Assembly (NCBI RefSeq): GCF_040869045.1
Contig: NC_090319.1
Span: 385,221,601-385,285,600 of the forward strand
Source of the DNA: Eurosta solidaginis
Taxonomy: Eukaryota; Arthropoda; Insecta; Diptera; Tephritidae
Reading direction: 5' to 3'
DNA length: 64,000 nucleotides
The notes under the pieces were generated by a model that saw only the letters and a program-made list of their open reading frames with translations, ran no database searches and had not been told where the DNA came from. This document shows, in pieces, positions 30,063-42,033 of this stretch. The position numbers and the translations under genes were made by a program. Positions within the stretch are counted from its first letter, which is position 1. Each line of letters starts with the position of its first letter.

Positions 30063-33000
30063 TTATACCAAAGTGTATACTTCACGACCATTTAAAGGTT
30101 GCACGGGACGGTAAGTATTTACCAAGTTTACGCCATTCTCCTGTTTTAGTGTGAACAAGTTGTACAGCTGCATGAAAAAATGTTAGATTTAGTTAATATT
30201 CAGACATTTTTTTTTTAATTTTTGTCTTACCGCTAGTCGAGAAATTTTTAGTGGCTCAGCGAGGACGTGCCATATGACTGCCTCCGAGCATGGTGGTGTG
30301 GTAAGCGAACCTTTGTAGGCGTAGAATTTTTTGGTATTGATATTACCCAACAAATTGTTCAGCGCCAAGTTTTGAGGTATTGTTGTATTAGTTTCATACT
30401 TTGTTATATCTGCTAGTTTATAGAAAACATTATCTAAATTCTTATAAGCCTTCCATGGTAGCTAGAACATGAAGTAATTATATAATTATGAAGATGGTTT
30501 TTTGTTTTCTTGTTTCGTTTATTTCTTACATCAACAATTTTAAGCAGAACGCCCAACACCGCAATACCATCTGGATTCGCACTTGCTTCATCTCCGTCTG
30601 CATATTTAACATTTTTATGTACAATATGCATTTCAGCATCATAGCGCTTTCCGTTTATAGTATGTTCCGAACCCTTTTTAAGTAGTGAACCCCAATGTAA
30701 ATGAATCGAATGTGCCTCATATTGACCTGTTAAAAAGCCTCCGCTAATCATTGGTCGCGCTCCACTAACAGTTTCCGGTAACGCAATTTCAGCTGTGGAT
30801 ATAAAATGAGAGTTAATTTTCATATTTAAAAAAAAAAGGTGCCATTCACAAGTGAACACCCTAGTGTATATATATGTATAGTGGTGAACACAAAAATAGC
30901 AGTAAAAATTATTTGCACGTTTCATTTTATTTTTGTTGGTTTATAAAAATCTTTAATGAATTCTATAACTAAAACTAAGCAAATGAATTCCAAAAACGTT
31001 GTTAAAGATGTGTGTGAACATCTTTATGATGCCTTTGTAAATTATAGAAAAAACGGTAAAAAATTCTTTAACGAAAACTAAGCAAACGGCTTCTTTCTCG
31101 AAAATTTCCAAAACTGAAGGATAATAATTTTTGTTAATTTTTAAAAACTTCAATAAATGGTTTCAAAATCGTTCGATGTTGTGACTCAGAAGCTTTTTGA
31201 TTATGCAGTTTTATAAGTCAAATTTTTTTGGAAGAAAATTTTAAATTTTTTTAAATTTCAAAAACCAACGTGAGAGAATTTAAACTTGAACTTTGAATAT
31301 AATTATAGTATGTATAAGAATTGTTAGACCAAAATTTATTGGGAAAACAAAACTGCATAATCAAAATTTCGAAATTTTTAAGAAGATTTATAAATACGGA
31401 ACTAATTTTTTTAAATTGATTTGTATGGTTAATAATCTTTGCTCCTTCATACGTGCCCATAACTATACAAAAACTCGTTATTTCTTACCAGAATGACCAT
31501 TGTTTTCCACAAGTAGATCATCAATAAATGTTTCATTGTAGTTTTCGAAATTCAAAGGCTCTTGAATCGATTGAACGACCTGGGAATAGGAAGACAAGAT
31601 TTTAAATATGTTATACATATATGTGCGCCTTATTATTTCTTGAGAAAAGATCCCGTAAGAACCCTGTCGGTTAAATACCACGTTATACCGTGACTGTATT
31701 TATGAGTTTTTTTTAATAAAATTCGCATTTCTAATTGAACACAAGTGTACTTTTTCTCTTGTTAAGTATAGTGTATTTTCCTAAACTAAAGCGCACTTTT
31801 AATGCAAATATTTTAATTTTAACACATTTTCTTCTATTGCATTGCTAAATCTTACTTTCGTGTCTTGTAGGGAAGCGGTTCCGCTTCATAGAGTACAGAG
31901 AGATAAAAGAAATGTCAAAATTACGTGGTTGATAGTATTTTTCTACAGGAAATATGTATTTACGAAATTTTTCTCGAGCACCCTCTTCTGCCAATAAAAA
32001 ACTTGATTATAATTTTTTTATAGCACAATTAATTTTTTTTTTTAATTTTGATGCCAAAGCAAAAAAAAAACACGTATTTAATTAAATTTATTTTGTTAAA
32101 AAATATCAATTATTCGGACAAAGAAGATTGTACATTGGGAAGATCCCCAAACGAAATGTAAAAGTTTCAAGGAACTGCTTCTAAATTTGAGAGGTTCGTT
32201 TTCTTTATTCGCTCAAAAATTTCAATACAAAAACTGACGGATATTTTGTAAGTAGTTAGTTTTAAGTAGTTTAGTTGCGGTTGGGTTTTTTTATACATTT
32301 TTTTGTAGCTTTTTTTTAAGTTTATTACAAAACCTTCGATATTAATGCCTCTTTCGTACAGAAAATTAAGTATAAAATGCTATATTTTTGAAATCTTATT
32401 TGAAAAATGCGAGAAATTGTACATACATTGCTAACATCCGAAAAATTCACAACACAAATTTCCAAAACCTTTTTAATGCTTTGTTTTGTTTTTCTGCTGT
32501 TGTTTGACAAGTTCATTGACAAAACTGGGGGAATGATGCCTTATTTGTCTAGGAAGTTCAGTACGAAATTGTACAGATTTTGTGTATGTCTTTTTTTGCA
32601 TGCTGTTCTTCTCTGCTGTTTTTTTTAAATTATATGCGAAACCCGGGAGTAAATTTCCTTTCGCTCGGAAAATTCAATACAACATTTTTTCTTTTGTTTT
32701 TCTGAAAGTTTATTTTTTAAGTATCTTTTGGTAGTTTTCCTCATTTCGGACAAAAATATAGCCATTTCTACTGATAATCAAATATACACTCATGTTCAGA
32801 AAAATAGTACTAACATCCTTCATGCCTGTGACATTTTGCTTTAAGCAACAACAGCTGATCTTTTAGCACAAGTCACTAGCAAAAAGAGTAAGGACTCTAA
32901 AACTAGTAACTTCTGGCAGAGAGATGACCAGAGATTACATATATTTCGACATTGTGTGACAACTTAATGAGTTTTTTCTGGCACTCTACGATCTGGTAAT

Positions 33001-33141
33001 GTAAAATATGCATACTTACACCAGTATCTATCAAGTCTATCGGCGACTGTTGCGATCCTCCACATGATGGAAACTCTGTAACCCATTTAGTTGTATCTTT
33101 GTGACTCCATTTTGTAGGGTCGTGATCTCCAAATCTGCGTG
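30063..33141 (-). CDS. Alpha-carbonic anhydrase CA-2 (five exons; first exon not found)
   Basis: Exons in transcription order: 33020-33141, 31489-31579, 30530-30792, 30231-30449 and 30063-30167 (stop complement at 30063-30065). All introns are GT-AG, phases agree, and the joined frame is open. Motifs: WSHKDTTKWVTEFPSCGG and QQSPIDL at the start of the mature enzyme, NNGHS (proton-shuttle His), IHLHWGS (two zinc His), SEHTINGKRYDAEMHIVH (third zinc His), SLTTPPCSEAVIW (catalytic Thr) and NTYRPVQPLNGREVY near the end. All catalytic residues are present. An upstream exon, expected to hold the signal peptide and join in phase 1, was not found. Exon 30530-30792 is 263 bp, as is its CA-1 counterpart, so the two genes are paralogues in tail-to-tail orientation. 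Confidence 0.9.
31680..33019. other. Large first intron of CA-2, AT-rich
   Basis: Between exons 33020-33141 and 31489-31579. At 32180-32760 a stretch with TTCxxTACxAAA and TTGACAAG-like motifs recurs about every 150-160 bp, suggesting a very old tandem repeat. No gene recognised. Confidence 0.4.
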
Positions 33142-34430
33142 CTGCGGTATTTTAATAATGGTTAGGAGAAATGTGTAAATAATTGTTTTATCTATATCAT
33201 TAAACAATAAAGTTTTAACAATTTAACATTGTGTTTCGGACTTAGTCAAATAATTTGATGTAGCCGGAAACTTTCTTGTTTCTTTAGAGATGTGATCTGT
33301 CGAAATTGTTTTTCTTTCATGAGCTAGACAAATCATGTACTAATTCAAATTATTATAATGGATCGGACACTTCTTTCTTAGTACTATGCGAAAGTTTCAA
33401 TGAATTAGGATTCACGTATTTAATTTGTCATTATTGAATTTATGAATTTCACTAAATATTGTTCCTTAAACTTTGTGTCTGTGACTGCTTGTAAAAAAAC
33501 ATGGCTATAGGCTATCCACTTAGTTTTGACTATAACTTTCCCTATCCCTGTCGCTATCCCTATCCTTATCCCTGTCCCTATGCCTATCCAAACTTTCTCC
33601 GCTGTATTTTTCTCGTACCTGTCCATCTCCTTTCCCTTTCTGAATTTACATCCAGCACTTTATCTCACCTCCCCCCATTCTTCCCCTCTTCTTCTAAACA
33701 ATTTTTTTTTTTCAGTATGGGTCGCTCTACTTCTCCGAAAAAAATATCCTATCAAAAGGGCAAGGGATAGCCGTTTGTCAACTTGCAGGCAAATGAAAAA
33801 ATTAGTTTTGGCGTAGTCACTTGGCCAAGGGTTCAAGAAATATTGACGAATTTTTATTTGGCAGCTTATTAACTACGTACAAACAAGCAAAAAAACTTCA
33901 ATTTTTATATTTTTTACCAGCCAATAAATTGAACAGCAACAATAATTTGCTTTTTAATGTCATTTCAGAAACTTGTTGCTTAAAATACGGTAATTCAAAA
34001 TGGGATCACTTCAGCCCTACAAAATAATTATGATACGATGACTGAAGCACTTCCAAAAATTTGCAAGTAATTTATATCCGAAATGTGTCTCATTTTAGGC
34101 CGACTAAAACAAAGAAGGTAAAGTCGGCAAAATATTTTAGAATTCCGGCATTATCCAGTATTTACAAAACAAATGTTATTCTTTCTCAAAGTAAACGACT
34201 CAAATGTTTATGGGGGTGGCTTTATATTTTTACTTCTCATAAATATTTTTACAATTTCTATGTCAAAATTTAAAAACCAAAGTTTAGCAAGAATATGTCT
34301 TTATATAAGGAAACATTTTTCGCTGATTTTTGTCTATTTTTATACAAAGGAAGTGCTTAACATTTTTTTATTTTATATTTATTTTCTCCTTTTCTTACAT
34401 TTTCTCGTCGTCGTAACCTATCTGTTAAGT
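33142..34430. other. Region upstream of CA-2, no gene recognised
   Basis: Should contain the CA-2 promoter and first exon, but neither can be picked out with confidence. Confidence 0.35.
33535..33595. repeat. Degenerate CCCTAT hexamer microsatellite
   Basis: About ten hexamers such as CTATCC, CTGTCG and TTATCC. Confidence 0.75.
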
Positions 34431-34439
34431 TTTACGCTT

Positions 34440-35215
34440 GTAGCTCAATAAGAACTTACATAAAAATCAATCCCAAAATTCCTTTCGTTCCGTTTGATTT
34501 TTCTAAATATCTCAGTCCGTGCGCCCCCTAGCTAAACTTTTTGTATTGTGTCATCGGCTGTCATCGACCTCTGAATTAAGCTCTCAATTTTTAGCATCTA
34601 GCTCATCGAGAAGTTACTTAAAACCCGGTTTGAAATTTCCAAATTATTATCTAATTTTTTCGATCCGTGCGCCACCTAACGGAATTTTTTTTCTTTTTTC
34701 GTTCTTTTGTCACGATTTCTTAATCTGTCTCTGGGGTTTCATGTTTGTAGCTCAATGAGAAGTTACTTTAAAATCGATCTCAAAACACCAAATTTCCAAA
34801 TTCGTATCTAAATATTTCGATCTGTGTGCCACCTAACGGAATTTGTTTCTCATTTTCTCGGCGTTTTATCCTATCTGTGTCAATGAGAGCTTACATAAAA
34901 ATCACTCCCAAAATTCCCTCAGTTTCGCACGAATTTTCTAAATACCTCATCCCGTGCGCCCCCTAGCGAATCTTTTGTATAGTATCATCGGCTATCATCG
35001 ATCTCTGAATTAAGTTTGAAATTTCAAGTCTCTAGCTTATCGAGAAGTTACTTAAAGGCTGATTTGAAAATTTTCAAATTCTTATTTAATTATTTCGATC
35101 CGTGCGCCATCTTACGGATTTTTTTTCCTTTTGTTGCATTGCCACGGTGTTCTAACCTAAGTGTAAAGTTTCACGTTTGTAGCTCAATGAGAAGTTAATT
35201 AAAAATCGATTTCAA
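34440..35215. repeat. Tandem repeat with a two-part (about 430-bp) higher-order unit
   Basis: A CCGTGCGCCACCTAACGGA-type stretch occurs at about 34517, 34672, 34826, 34955 and 35101; AGCTCAATGAGAAGTTACTT recurs between them. First and fourth share GCCCCCTAGC and a following ATCGGCT-TCATCGA block, second and fifth share GCCACCTAACGGATTTTTTT, giving a period of about 430-438 bp. Confidence 0.7.
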
Positions 35216-35259
35216 GATTTGTATGAAAAGCGGACAAACATTCAACCGATCTAATATAA

Positions 35260-37190
35260 AGGAAGTAAAAAGCGTATTAAATGTTCAAATAATATCAAAA
35301 ATACTTAACTGTGCTAAAACATGCACAAAATTTGTGGCGCGATATATACTTATAATTAACAATTTACTGCCTTTTTGATTCTATTTTTGTATGGAAACGG
35401 AACGTTTTTTCACAGTTCAAATGGGAATTGTAAAATATTGCTTGCATTGTACAAAATTCGTCATTTTTGGCGAGAAATTTCAAATCGCATTTCCGGTGGC
35501 GTATACTATAATCCTGATTAACACAATTCAGAATCCTCAAAAACATAATCGTTGCTCAGTTTAGACACTTTGGTATATGTACAGTATATTTCTACAGAAA
35601 ATCTGTTAGGATTGTGTCGTGCCTGGATTTGGATTTGCCTTTATTTTGGCTTGTCTGGACTGTGCCTTGTCGGAATTTGTGACTGGTTTATCTTTGAAGC
35701 CACATTGCCTATTCTTCCAGACTCTGATTTGTATTTGTAATCTCTTTTCTATACACAATTTTTTAATTCCTAGTAAAAAACCCAGCTTCATTTGGCGAGA
35801 CACTCTAATTCTAATGTACACAGTATATTTACACCATTTTATTTTCTCAAATAATACAAGAAGGGTTTTTGTATAATTTCATGGAATAAACATAAATTGA
35901 TTGTATAACATTTATGACATTGATGTGCAAATGAACTCCTTCTAAAGAATTTGTATTTGCTATTACACCCATCAAAAAAAAAAAGGTGAATAGTCTTCAT
36001 CAAAAGGAGTAGTTTGAAATAAGAGGCAAGTCACCAAATGTGTTTTATGAGGGAATTTGTTTAACTGCGTACTAAATGTTTATGCGGCGTAGTCCCGTCG
36101 AGGCCATTGGGATTTTTTTAAAGAGAATTAATTAGTTAATAAAACACAACTATTAAAATAAATGCAAATACGCCACAAAAATGCGTAGAAGAAATTTTTC
36201 TTCATGTATCTAGAAGAAAACTCTGCGGACTGACTAATAAAAAACATCGATTAATTATTAGCCAAAGTAATGAGCAGACGTATCTTCTTAATCAATAAAT
36301 ACACAAGATAATCCTCTTCGGTATATTGATCCACACATTCCGGAAATAAGCATCATTTAGATCATTTAGGTATCTTCAAGCCCGACCATTCCGAAACCTG
36401 GTTGTAATCATTTTAAATCAAGAAGTCTAAGTCTGGGGGGTTCACTCTGCCCGATCCCTGCAGCATTTTCAAACGGAGGTCGCCGGTTTCGAGGATGAGG
36501 TAGGCAGGATGCTATCCAGTGTATCAGGATGGGGAAGTTTAATAACTATTATTAGATTTAACGTAATCGAAGAGTTCCTAACTCATTTGCGGTCTCATCA
36601 AGTTACTCTTTAATAAGGATTGCAATGGTGTCAGGCAATAGCGACACACCTGGCAATAGTCATGCCTATCTTTTAGTCCGAGCAAATACACGAGAACAAG
36701 AGGTGGATGCCAATAGGCACGTTTGAACACCACTGGACATTTCCAGTTTGCTCCTGGAAGCAAGCAAGTTGATACCAAGCTCTCAGCGGAACTATTAGCG
36801 TTCACTTAGACCCATATCGTGGTTGGAGGGTCCATGGAGAAGGAAAGTTGGCTCAAAGGTTATGCGTTCCGCCATTCTCCATATTTCTTATTACTGCTTA
36901 CTAATTTTTTTTGTTTGTTCAACATACGTATGTACATATACATATGTATGTATATGCTCCTATGAAGAAAAAAATTATTTCCTTATTATTGGGATTATAT
37001 GGATTTAAGAGCAGATAAATAAACGCAGAGTATTGTAGGGTTACAGCAGTGATGTCCACGATGGTAACTTTAGGTCGGTTTACTAAGTGATTTCCGGACT
37101 AATTTTCTCCTGAAAAACTAGGTTTTTGCTGATAGAGGGTATTGAATATAAGCCGACCATATATCATCCTTCATTCTCTAGAAATCTTTT
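35260..37190. other. No gene recognised
   Basis: AT-rich DNA. 36430-36830 is more GC-rich (GATCCCTGCAGCATTTTC, GTCGCCGGTTTCGAGGATG) and looks like an old LINE fragment, but I cannot assign it. Confidence 0.35.
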
Positions 37191-37192
37191 AA

Positions 37193-37257
37193 ACAAATGC
37201 TCAGTTGGCAGTTTTGGGTAGCATAAAAGACATTTTTGAAATTAGTTTACGCAAACC
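37193..37257 (+). pseudogene. Exon-like remnant A, possibly a CA last exon
   Basis: Reads TNAQLAVLGSIKDIFEISLR and is clearly related to 38519-38585. It is interrupted at 37257 by the P-like MITE. CA-1 and CA-2 last exons also begin with an Ile/Leu-x-x-Leu-Phe pattern, but the similarity is weak. Confidence 0.3.
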
Positions 37258-37455
37258 CATGGCGGAACCATACAAGGTGGCAGCATGGTGACATAAACAT
37301 AAACAAACATAAATAAAAGTTCCATGTACTTTGTTTTTGTAAATTCGATGGACTAATGTCAAAATCGTACTGCGCCGGAAGTTGATGTACCAAATCATAT
37401 TAAAAAAGTACAAATCAGCTGTCACGGTGCTGCCTCCTTGTATAGTTCCGCCATG
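37258..37455. mobile_element. P-element-like MITE
   Basis: 198 bp. Left terminus CATGGCGGAACCATACAAGG and its inverted copy at the right end match over about 36 bp with few mismatches, ending in GTGGCAGCA-type sequence. The terminus resembles the Drosophila P-element end, CATGATGAAATAACATAAGG, in 13 of 20 positions, with most differences transitions. Flanks CGCAAACC (37250-37257) and AGCAGACC (37456-37463) form a diverged 8-bp duplication, the P-element length. No coding capacity. Confidence 0.65.
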
Positions 37456-38518
37456 AGCAGACCAATAATTATATTTAAAAAAATATATGAGTACATACAT
37501 ACTTACATAAAATAAAAAAATTATGTTTAAAAAAAAAAAAATTAAAAAAAAACAAACAGCCAGCTTAGAGCCCGCAAAAAAAATTATATTTGTTCCCGAA
37601 TCCGGACTAGGTTTCATTTCTGCATATATTGAAATCTATGGCTAGAAAATCAGCAAAAATAAATAAAAATTTACAATCTCATTACTAAATATTGATACGC
37701 TCTCCATTGTCCTAATGATAAATTCATATTGAGGTGGTATCCATACAAAATATTCGTAAGAAATGCGCTTTCTATGGATAAATAGATCATCCCTAAAAAA
37801 ATTCTGAAATTTGGTCTTGGGTCGAACAGCGTGAGAATTGTGCTCACATGTCCTAAAATGCATATCGAGTTGAGGTGGAGTTAAAAAACAATCTTCTCCA
37901 ATGTGGTACTACCGAAGCTAGCAGCTGTTTATTGTGAGAAATAAACCCCTGGTTGGTAGCAATAATGAAGCGTTATCAATTAGAAATAAATTATACAAGT
38001 TTTATTTTATTTTTGTGAAAATACTGCTGTATTGGAATCTCACATTTGGGGACCACATATGAGTACAAGTTGGGAACTATCCCTTTTTGAACCTAAGTAA
38101 CAGCATTTTTTGCTTTAAAGTAGACTGAAAAACTGCAGCGTAAGTTTAAGCGTAGTTAACTGACAGAGTTGAACTTGTACTCAAAAACCGGGTCTAAATG
38201 TATAAAAATTTTTGATTATAATACCATTATTCACTGCTTTTCAATATTAAAAATATTCGTTATCTCAAAAACAGGAATAAAAGCTGCAATCCAAAGGTGT
38301 AAGTCCGAAAATGGGATTGCATGGATTGCATTCCGAGGTGGTTGCATTCCTTAACAACACTGCTACCAAGGTAGCAAAACGTAACCTAAAAAATGTGAAA
38401 AGGTCTTCTGCAAATTATGTTCTCTCATTTTGTATTGTAGAAGTACTTTTAGATTTTTAGATATATTGTTTTCATTTTCGCAGTGCAAAACATTTAATTA
38501 TTGATTTTTATCTTTCAG
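37456..38518. other. No gene recognised
   Basis: Contains A-rich runs and a - strand frame at 37642-37863 with no known domain. Confidence 0.35.
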
Positions 38519-38649
38519 ACAAATATTCAGTTGGCTGAGTTCTGTGTGGCATAAACGAAATTTTCGAAATCAGTTTAAGAAGACCATTTTCGGATATTTT
38601 CCGTTTGCGAAAAGTGATTGTGCGATCCTTATTGCTCACTGAGCTATAA
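38519..38649 (+). pseudogene. Exon-like remnant B, possibly a CA last exon
   Basis: Preceded by a good acceptor (TTTTTATCTTTCAG). Reads TNIQLAEFCVA, then, after a frame change, NEIFEISLRRPFSDIF. Paralogous to 37193. No other CA exon is seen nearby, so it would be a stranded, decayed duplicate. Confidence 0.3.
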
Positions 38650-38943
38650 TTTAACAGCTTTTAAGATAATCGGAAATTATCTTTTCATACGCTTGCAAAC
38701 AAAATATAAGACAAAAGGCAATAAGTCAGGTGCTTGCTAAATATTAAAAGATTCAATGCATAGCCATAAAGAGTCAAATACCAAAACAATTAGCAATGCA
38801 AAAGTAAGTAGATAATATGAAGAACCCAAAACCAAAGAGGTTAAAAAAATGGTTGTGAAAGAAACTAAGATTGGTGCGTATAGGCTTTTCAGTTTTTTCG
38901 CAATAAATTTTTTTATTTTATTATTAAATTCTTTCTCTATACT

Positions 38944-40847
38944 TTAAGGCATGATACAAAAAAGAAGGTAGTTCCACTCAAAATTTTTTGACGTATTTGG
39001 GGATTTTTGAAGTTTCATAATGTTTGCTGTTTTGCCAGAAGCGTTGCCATACCGTTACTGTTTATGGCGAAATTGTGGTTTTTCGGGTTGGAAATTTCCT
39101 TTAGGATGAAAACGTAATGGTCATATGAGACAATAGCTGTGTTTTTTTTTCTCATCTATATACGTTTACGTTTAAACTTTATATGGACTGCTAAGCGACA
39201 AACTTTAAATACACCTCTGAAATTGCTACGTATAAAATTAGTACTACTAAATTTCAATACGCATTATACTCAGATGTAACTGAAATAAGTGTCTATGTTT
39301 CACCCTCTGCACTAATTCTGTGTATTCTATGCGCGTCCACTATTTATCACAACTGATTCAGCTATATGTTATACACAGAAATACAACAGAGGGTTGTGTC
39401 TCCGCTTTTCGCTACACCCTGTTGCTGTAGCTAGTTGTTTAACCACAGCCGCTAGATGATTCTCCTAAGCATTATCTAAGCAAGGATAGGGGTTTTTTTC
39501 ACGCGCAAACGAAACGTATACGCGTGTAAAAAACACGGCTAATAATAATAGGCATGTTTTTTTTTACACGCGTATACATTTCGTTTGCGCGTGAAAACAA
39601 ACGCCTATCCTCGCTTAGATAATGCTTAGGAGACCCATCTAGCGGGAGTGGTTATACAACTAGCTACAGCTACAGGGTGTACCGAAAAGTGGAGACACAA
39701 CCCTCTGTTGTATTTCTGTGTGTAACATATAGGTGAATCAGTTGTGATAGATAGTGGACGCGCATAGGATACATGGAATTAGTGCAGAGGGTGAAACATG
39801 GACACATATTTCAGTTACATCTGAGTATAATGCGTATTGAAGTTTAGTAGTACTAATTTTATGCGTAGCAATTTCAGAGCTGTATTAAAAGTTTGTCGCT
39901 TAGCGCTCCATATAAAGTTTAAGCGTAAACGTATATAGATGCGAAAAAAACAGCTAATATGCTTTAGCACGATTTATGTGTATTCAAAGCGATTGAGAAT
40001 ACAGTAAAACATGCAATTTTATTGAAAAATAGTGGATAATGACTCATACTTTGGTTAGTGACTCTTATCTTTCTGGCAGCTTTACCCCTAGACAGAAAAA
40101 AAAACAAATACACGAAAAATCCTGTTGTTCTAGCATGGCCCTATTAACATGTCCCTACATTGGATATTTCTCGGGGCATGTTGAGAAAAAGTGTACATCC
40201 AAAGTCTACACATCTATGTCAATACCTAAAGGGCACAGAATGTGTATAGGCGGGACTGCCCCAAGGTGGCCCCTGGTATAACGAGGAAAATACTTTCATA
40301 ATTAGTGGCTATAAAAAATGGTTTGACAATTCCCTCCTAATGCGCAACGCTTGAATTATACAATAAATAAAAAATAAAAAATGTGGACTTATAGCCAATT
40401 TATCAAGAAATTGCGGTGTCGGTTTATAAGGACCTCCTTTGAGCAAGCTATTGACAAACGTGTATGTTTTGCCAAATGTTCTGTGCAAACGTACGGACAC
40501 TTAAGAAGGCTACATTCCGTTGCTTTGCATACTTCGATCCATGTTTCTTCCACCAAAACGATTTTCGGGAGCTCGAAAAACTTATTAAAAACCTTCTTTT
40601 CTATGCTGATATTTCGTATTAAAATATTTCCAAGGCATGGGGCTCATTTTTTTCCTTTTTATTTAAAATAACTATGAAAGTAATTTAGTCGTATTCCTTA
40701 TTATGAAATCCATCAAAATTAGAAAAATTCGTAACATTTTTCAATCTGGTAGCTTGTTTTTGGTGAAATTGTCATTGTCCCCGCAAAAGTCAAGTGGCTA
40801 ACGTCACACTAAATGGAACTACCTCCATTTTTTGTATCATGCTTTAA
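38944..40847. mobile_element. TTAA-flanked inverted-repeat element (piggyBac-like?)
   Basis: TTAA at 38944-38947 and 40844-40847. Arms GGCATGATACAAAAAA...GGTAGTTCCACT (38948 on) and the inverted AGCATGATACAAAAAATGG at the right end, about 50 bp. TTAA duplication points to piggyBac, but the terminal CCY/GGG bases usual for that superfamily are absent and no transposase is present. It holds the hairpin element at 39136-39954. Confidence 0.5.
39136..39954. mobile_element. 820-bp near-perfect hairpin (TA-flanked foldback MITE)
   Basis: Left arm 39136-39534 and right arm 39555-39954 are inverted copies with roughly 5-10 percent mismatch by eye, separated by about 20 bases (CACGGCTAATAATAATAGGC). 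Both ends read GCTGTK next to TA (39134-39135 and 39955-39956), suggesting a TA duplication of the Tc1/mariner type. CACGCGCAAACGAAACGTAT near the centre pairs with its mate almost fully. Any transcript would be a long double-stranded hairpin. Confidence 0.75.
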
Positions 40848-41229
40848 GTTGTGATACCATATTTAAAATTTTTTGGCAATGAAAACTATGAATAACAAGG
40901 AGTGCTCAATATACATAGTTTTGGAGAAGTGGACGTTGCCATACCCCCGGCAATATAAAGTAGCAATCTGTCGTAACTCAGAATCTAATCAGATTATTTG
41001 TGTCTTGGTATATCAGGTTGTCAAGCTATGGTGGTAGTGTTCTGGCCTAACTATCCAATGGTTCCGACTCAAGTGACAGGACAACTAAATTCCAAATCTT
41101 TAGAAACAAATCTTTTAGAAATTACAAGAATACGATCACGTATATTATATTCCGCAAACCACTTTTTACGTGGCGAGTTGAACGAATTCGACCAGTAAAA
41201 ACTGTTGCCAAGGTTTTTTTTCAATTTAT
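40848..41229. other. No gene recognised
   Basis: Short frames only, no repeats identified. Confidence 0.3.
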
Positions 41230-41589
41230 TAGACACAGAAATTCAAGTTGATATTCCGATTTCACCGTTAATTTAAGGCCTTGTTTTAAAAACAAGTAAA
41301 TTTTGCGTACATTTGTTCTTTTCAAAATTTCTATTTGGTCGAATTTTTTTTTTCGACCGGAATGATGAATATCAAAAAAAAAAAAAAAACACAAAAAAGA
41401 AAGAAGATAAACAATAAAAAAAAAAATCCGGAAATTTTATTTATATTATTCTTCATTCCGGACGAAAAAATTTCTATTCAGGACGATTCGTAATTTTGGA
41501 TAGAACAAATGTACGCAAAATTAGTCTTTTTTAAACAAGGGCTTTAATGAACGGTGAAATTGAGATATCAACTTGAATTGCTGTGTCTA
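41230..41589. mobile_element. TA-flanked MITE
   Basis: Arms of about 95 bp: TAGACACAGAAATTCAAGTT (41230 on) pairs with AACTTGAATTGCTGTGTCTA at the right end; TGCGTACATTTGTTC pairs with GAACAAATGTACGCA. Further in, CGACCGGAATGA pairs imperfectly with TCATTCCGGACG. TA at both ends suggests a mariner-type duplication. Confidence 0.7.
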
Positions 41590-42033
41590 TAAAATTAAAA
41601 AAAAAAACTTTCTAAACATATATACATATAAGTAATTGTGATATGTAGGTAAATACTATGAGGCTGAAATATTACTTTGTTTACAAATATGTAAATATTT
41701 ATTTCATAAAGCGAATTTGTAGCATAAACCATCGCGACAGTTGTCTTAATTAAATATTCAAAAACAAAAATATCACATTTACGCATGTCAAAAATTATTA
41801 AATGACGCATGATCATCTGTTTATTTATTTCATTTATAAATTTTTAGGTTTATGGCATGTGTACCTAACGGGGCGTCTGTGTGTATGAAGTTTTCTTTTT
41901 AGGAAATACGCCACTGTAGTTTGGAGTTTTATTTAAAAAAAAATTTTTTATTTATTCATAACAGCCTAGCCTATTAGGACTGACATACAAATTACATTAA
42001 TACAATTTGGTTACAATAACAATTTTTTATGCA
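41590..42033. other. No gene recognised
   Basis: AT-rich; ATTTATTTATTCATAACAGC near 41950 is nothing I can classify. Confidence 0.3.

Noticed and set aside
37201..37617. 138-codon - strand frame
   Set aside because: Spans the P-like MITE and its flank; low-complexity Phe/Leu/Tyr-rich translation with no domain.
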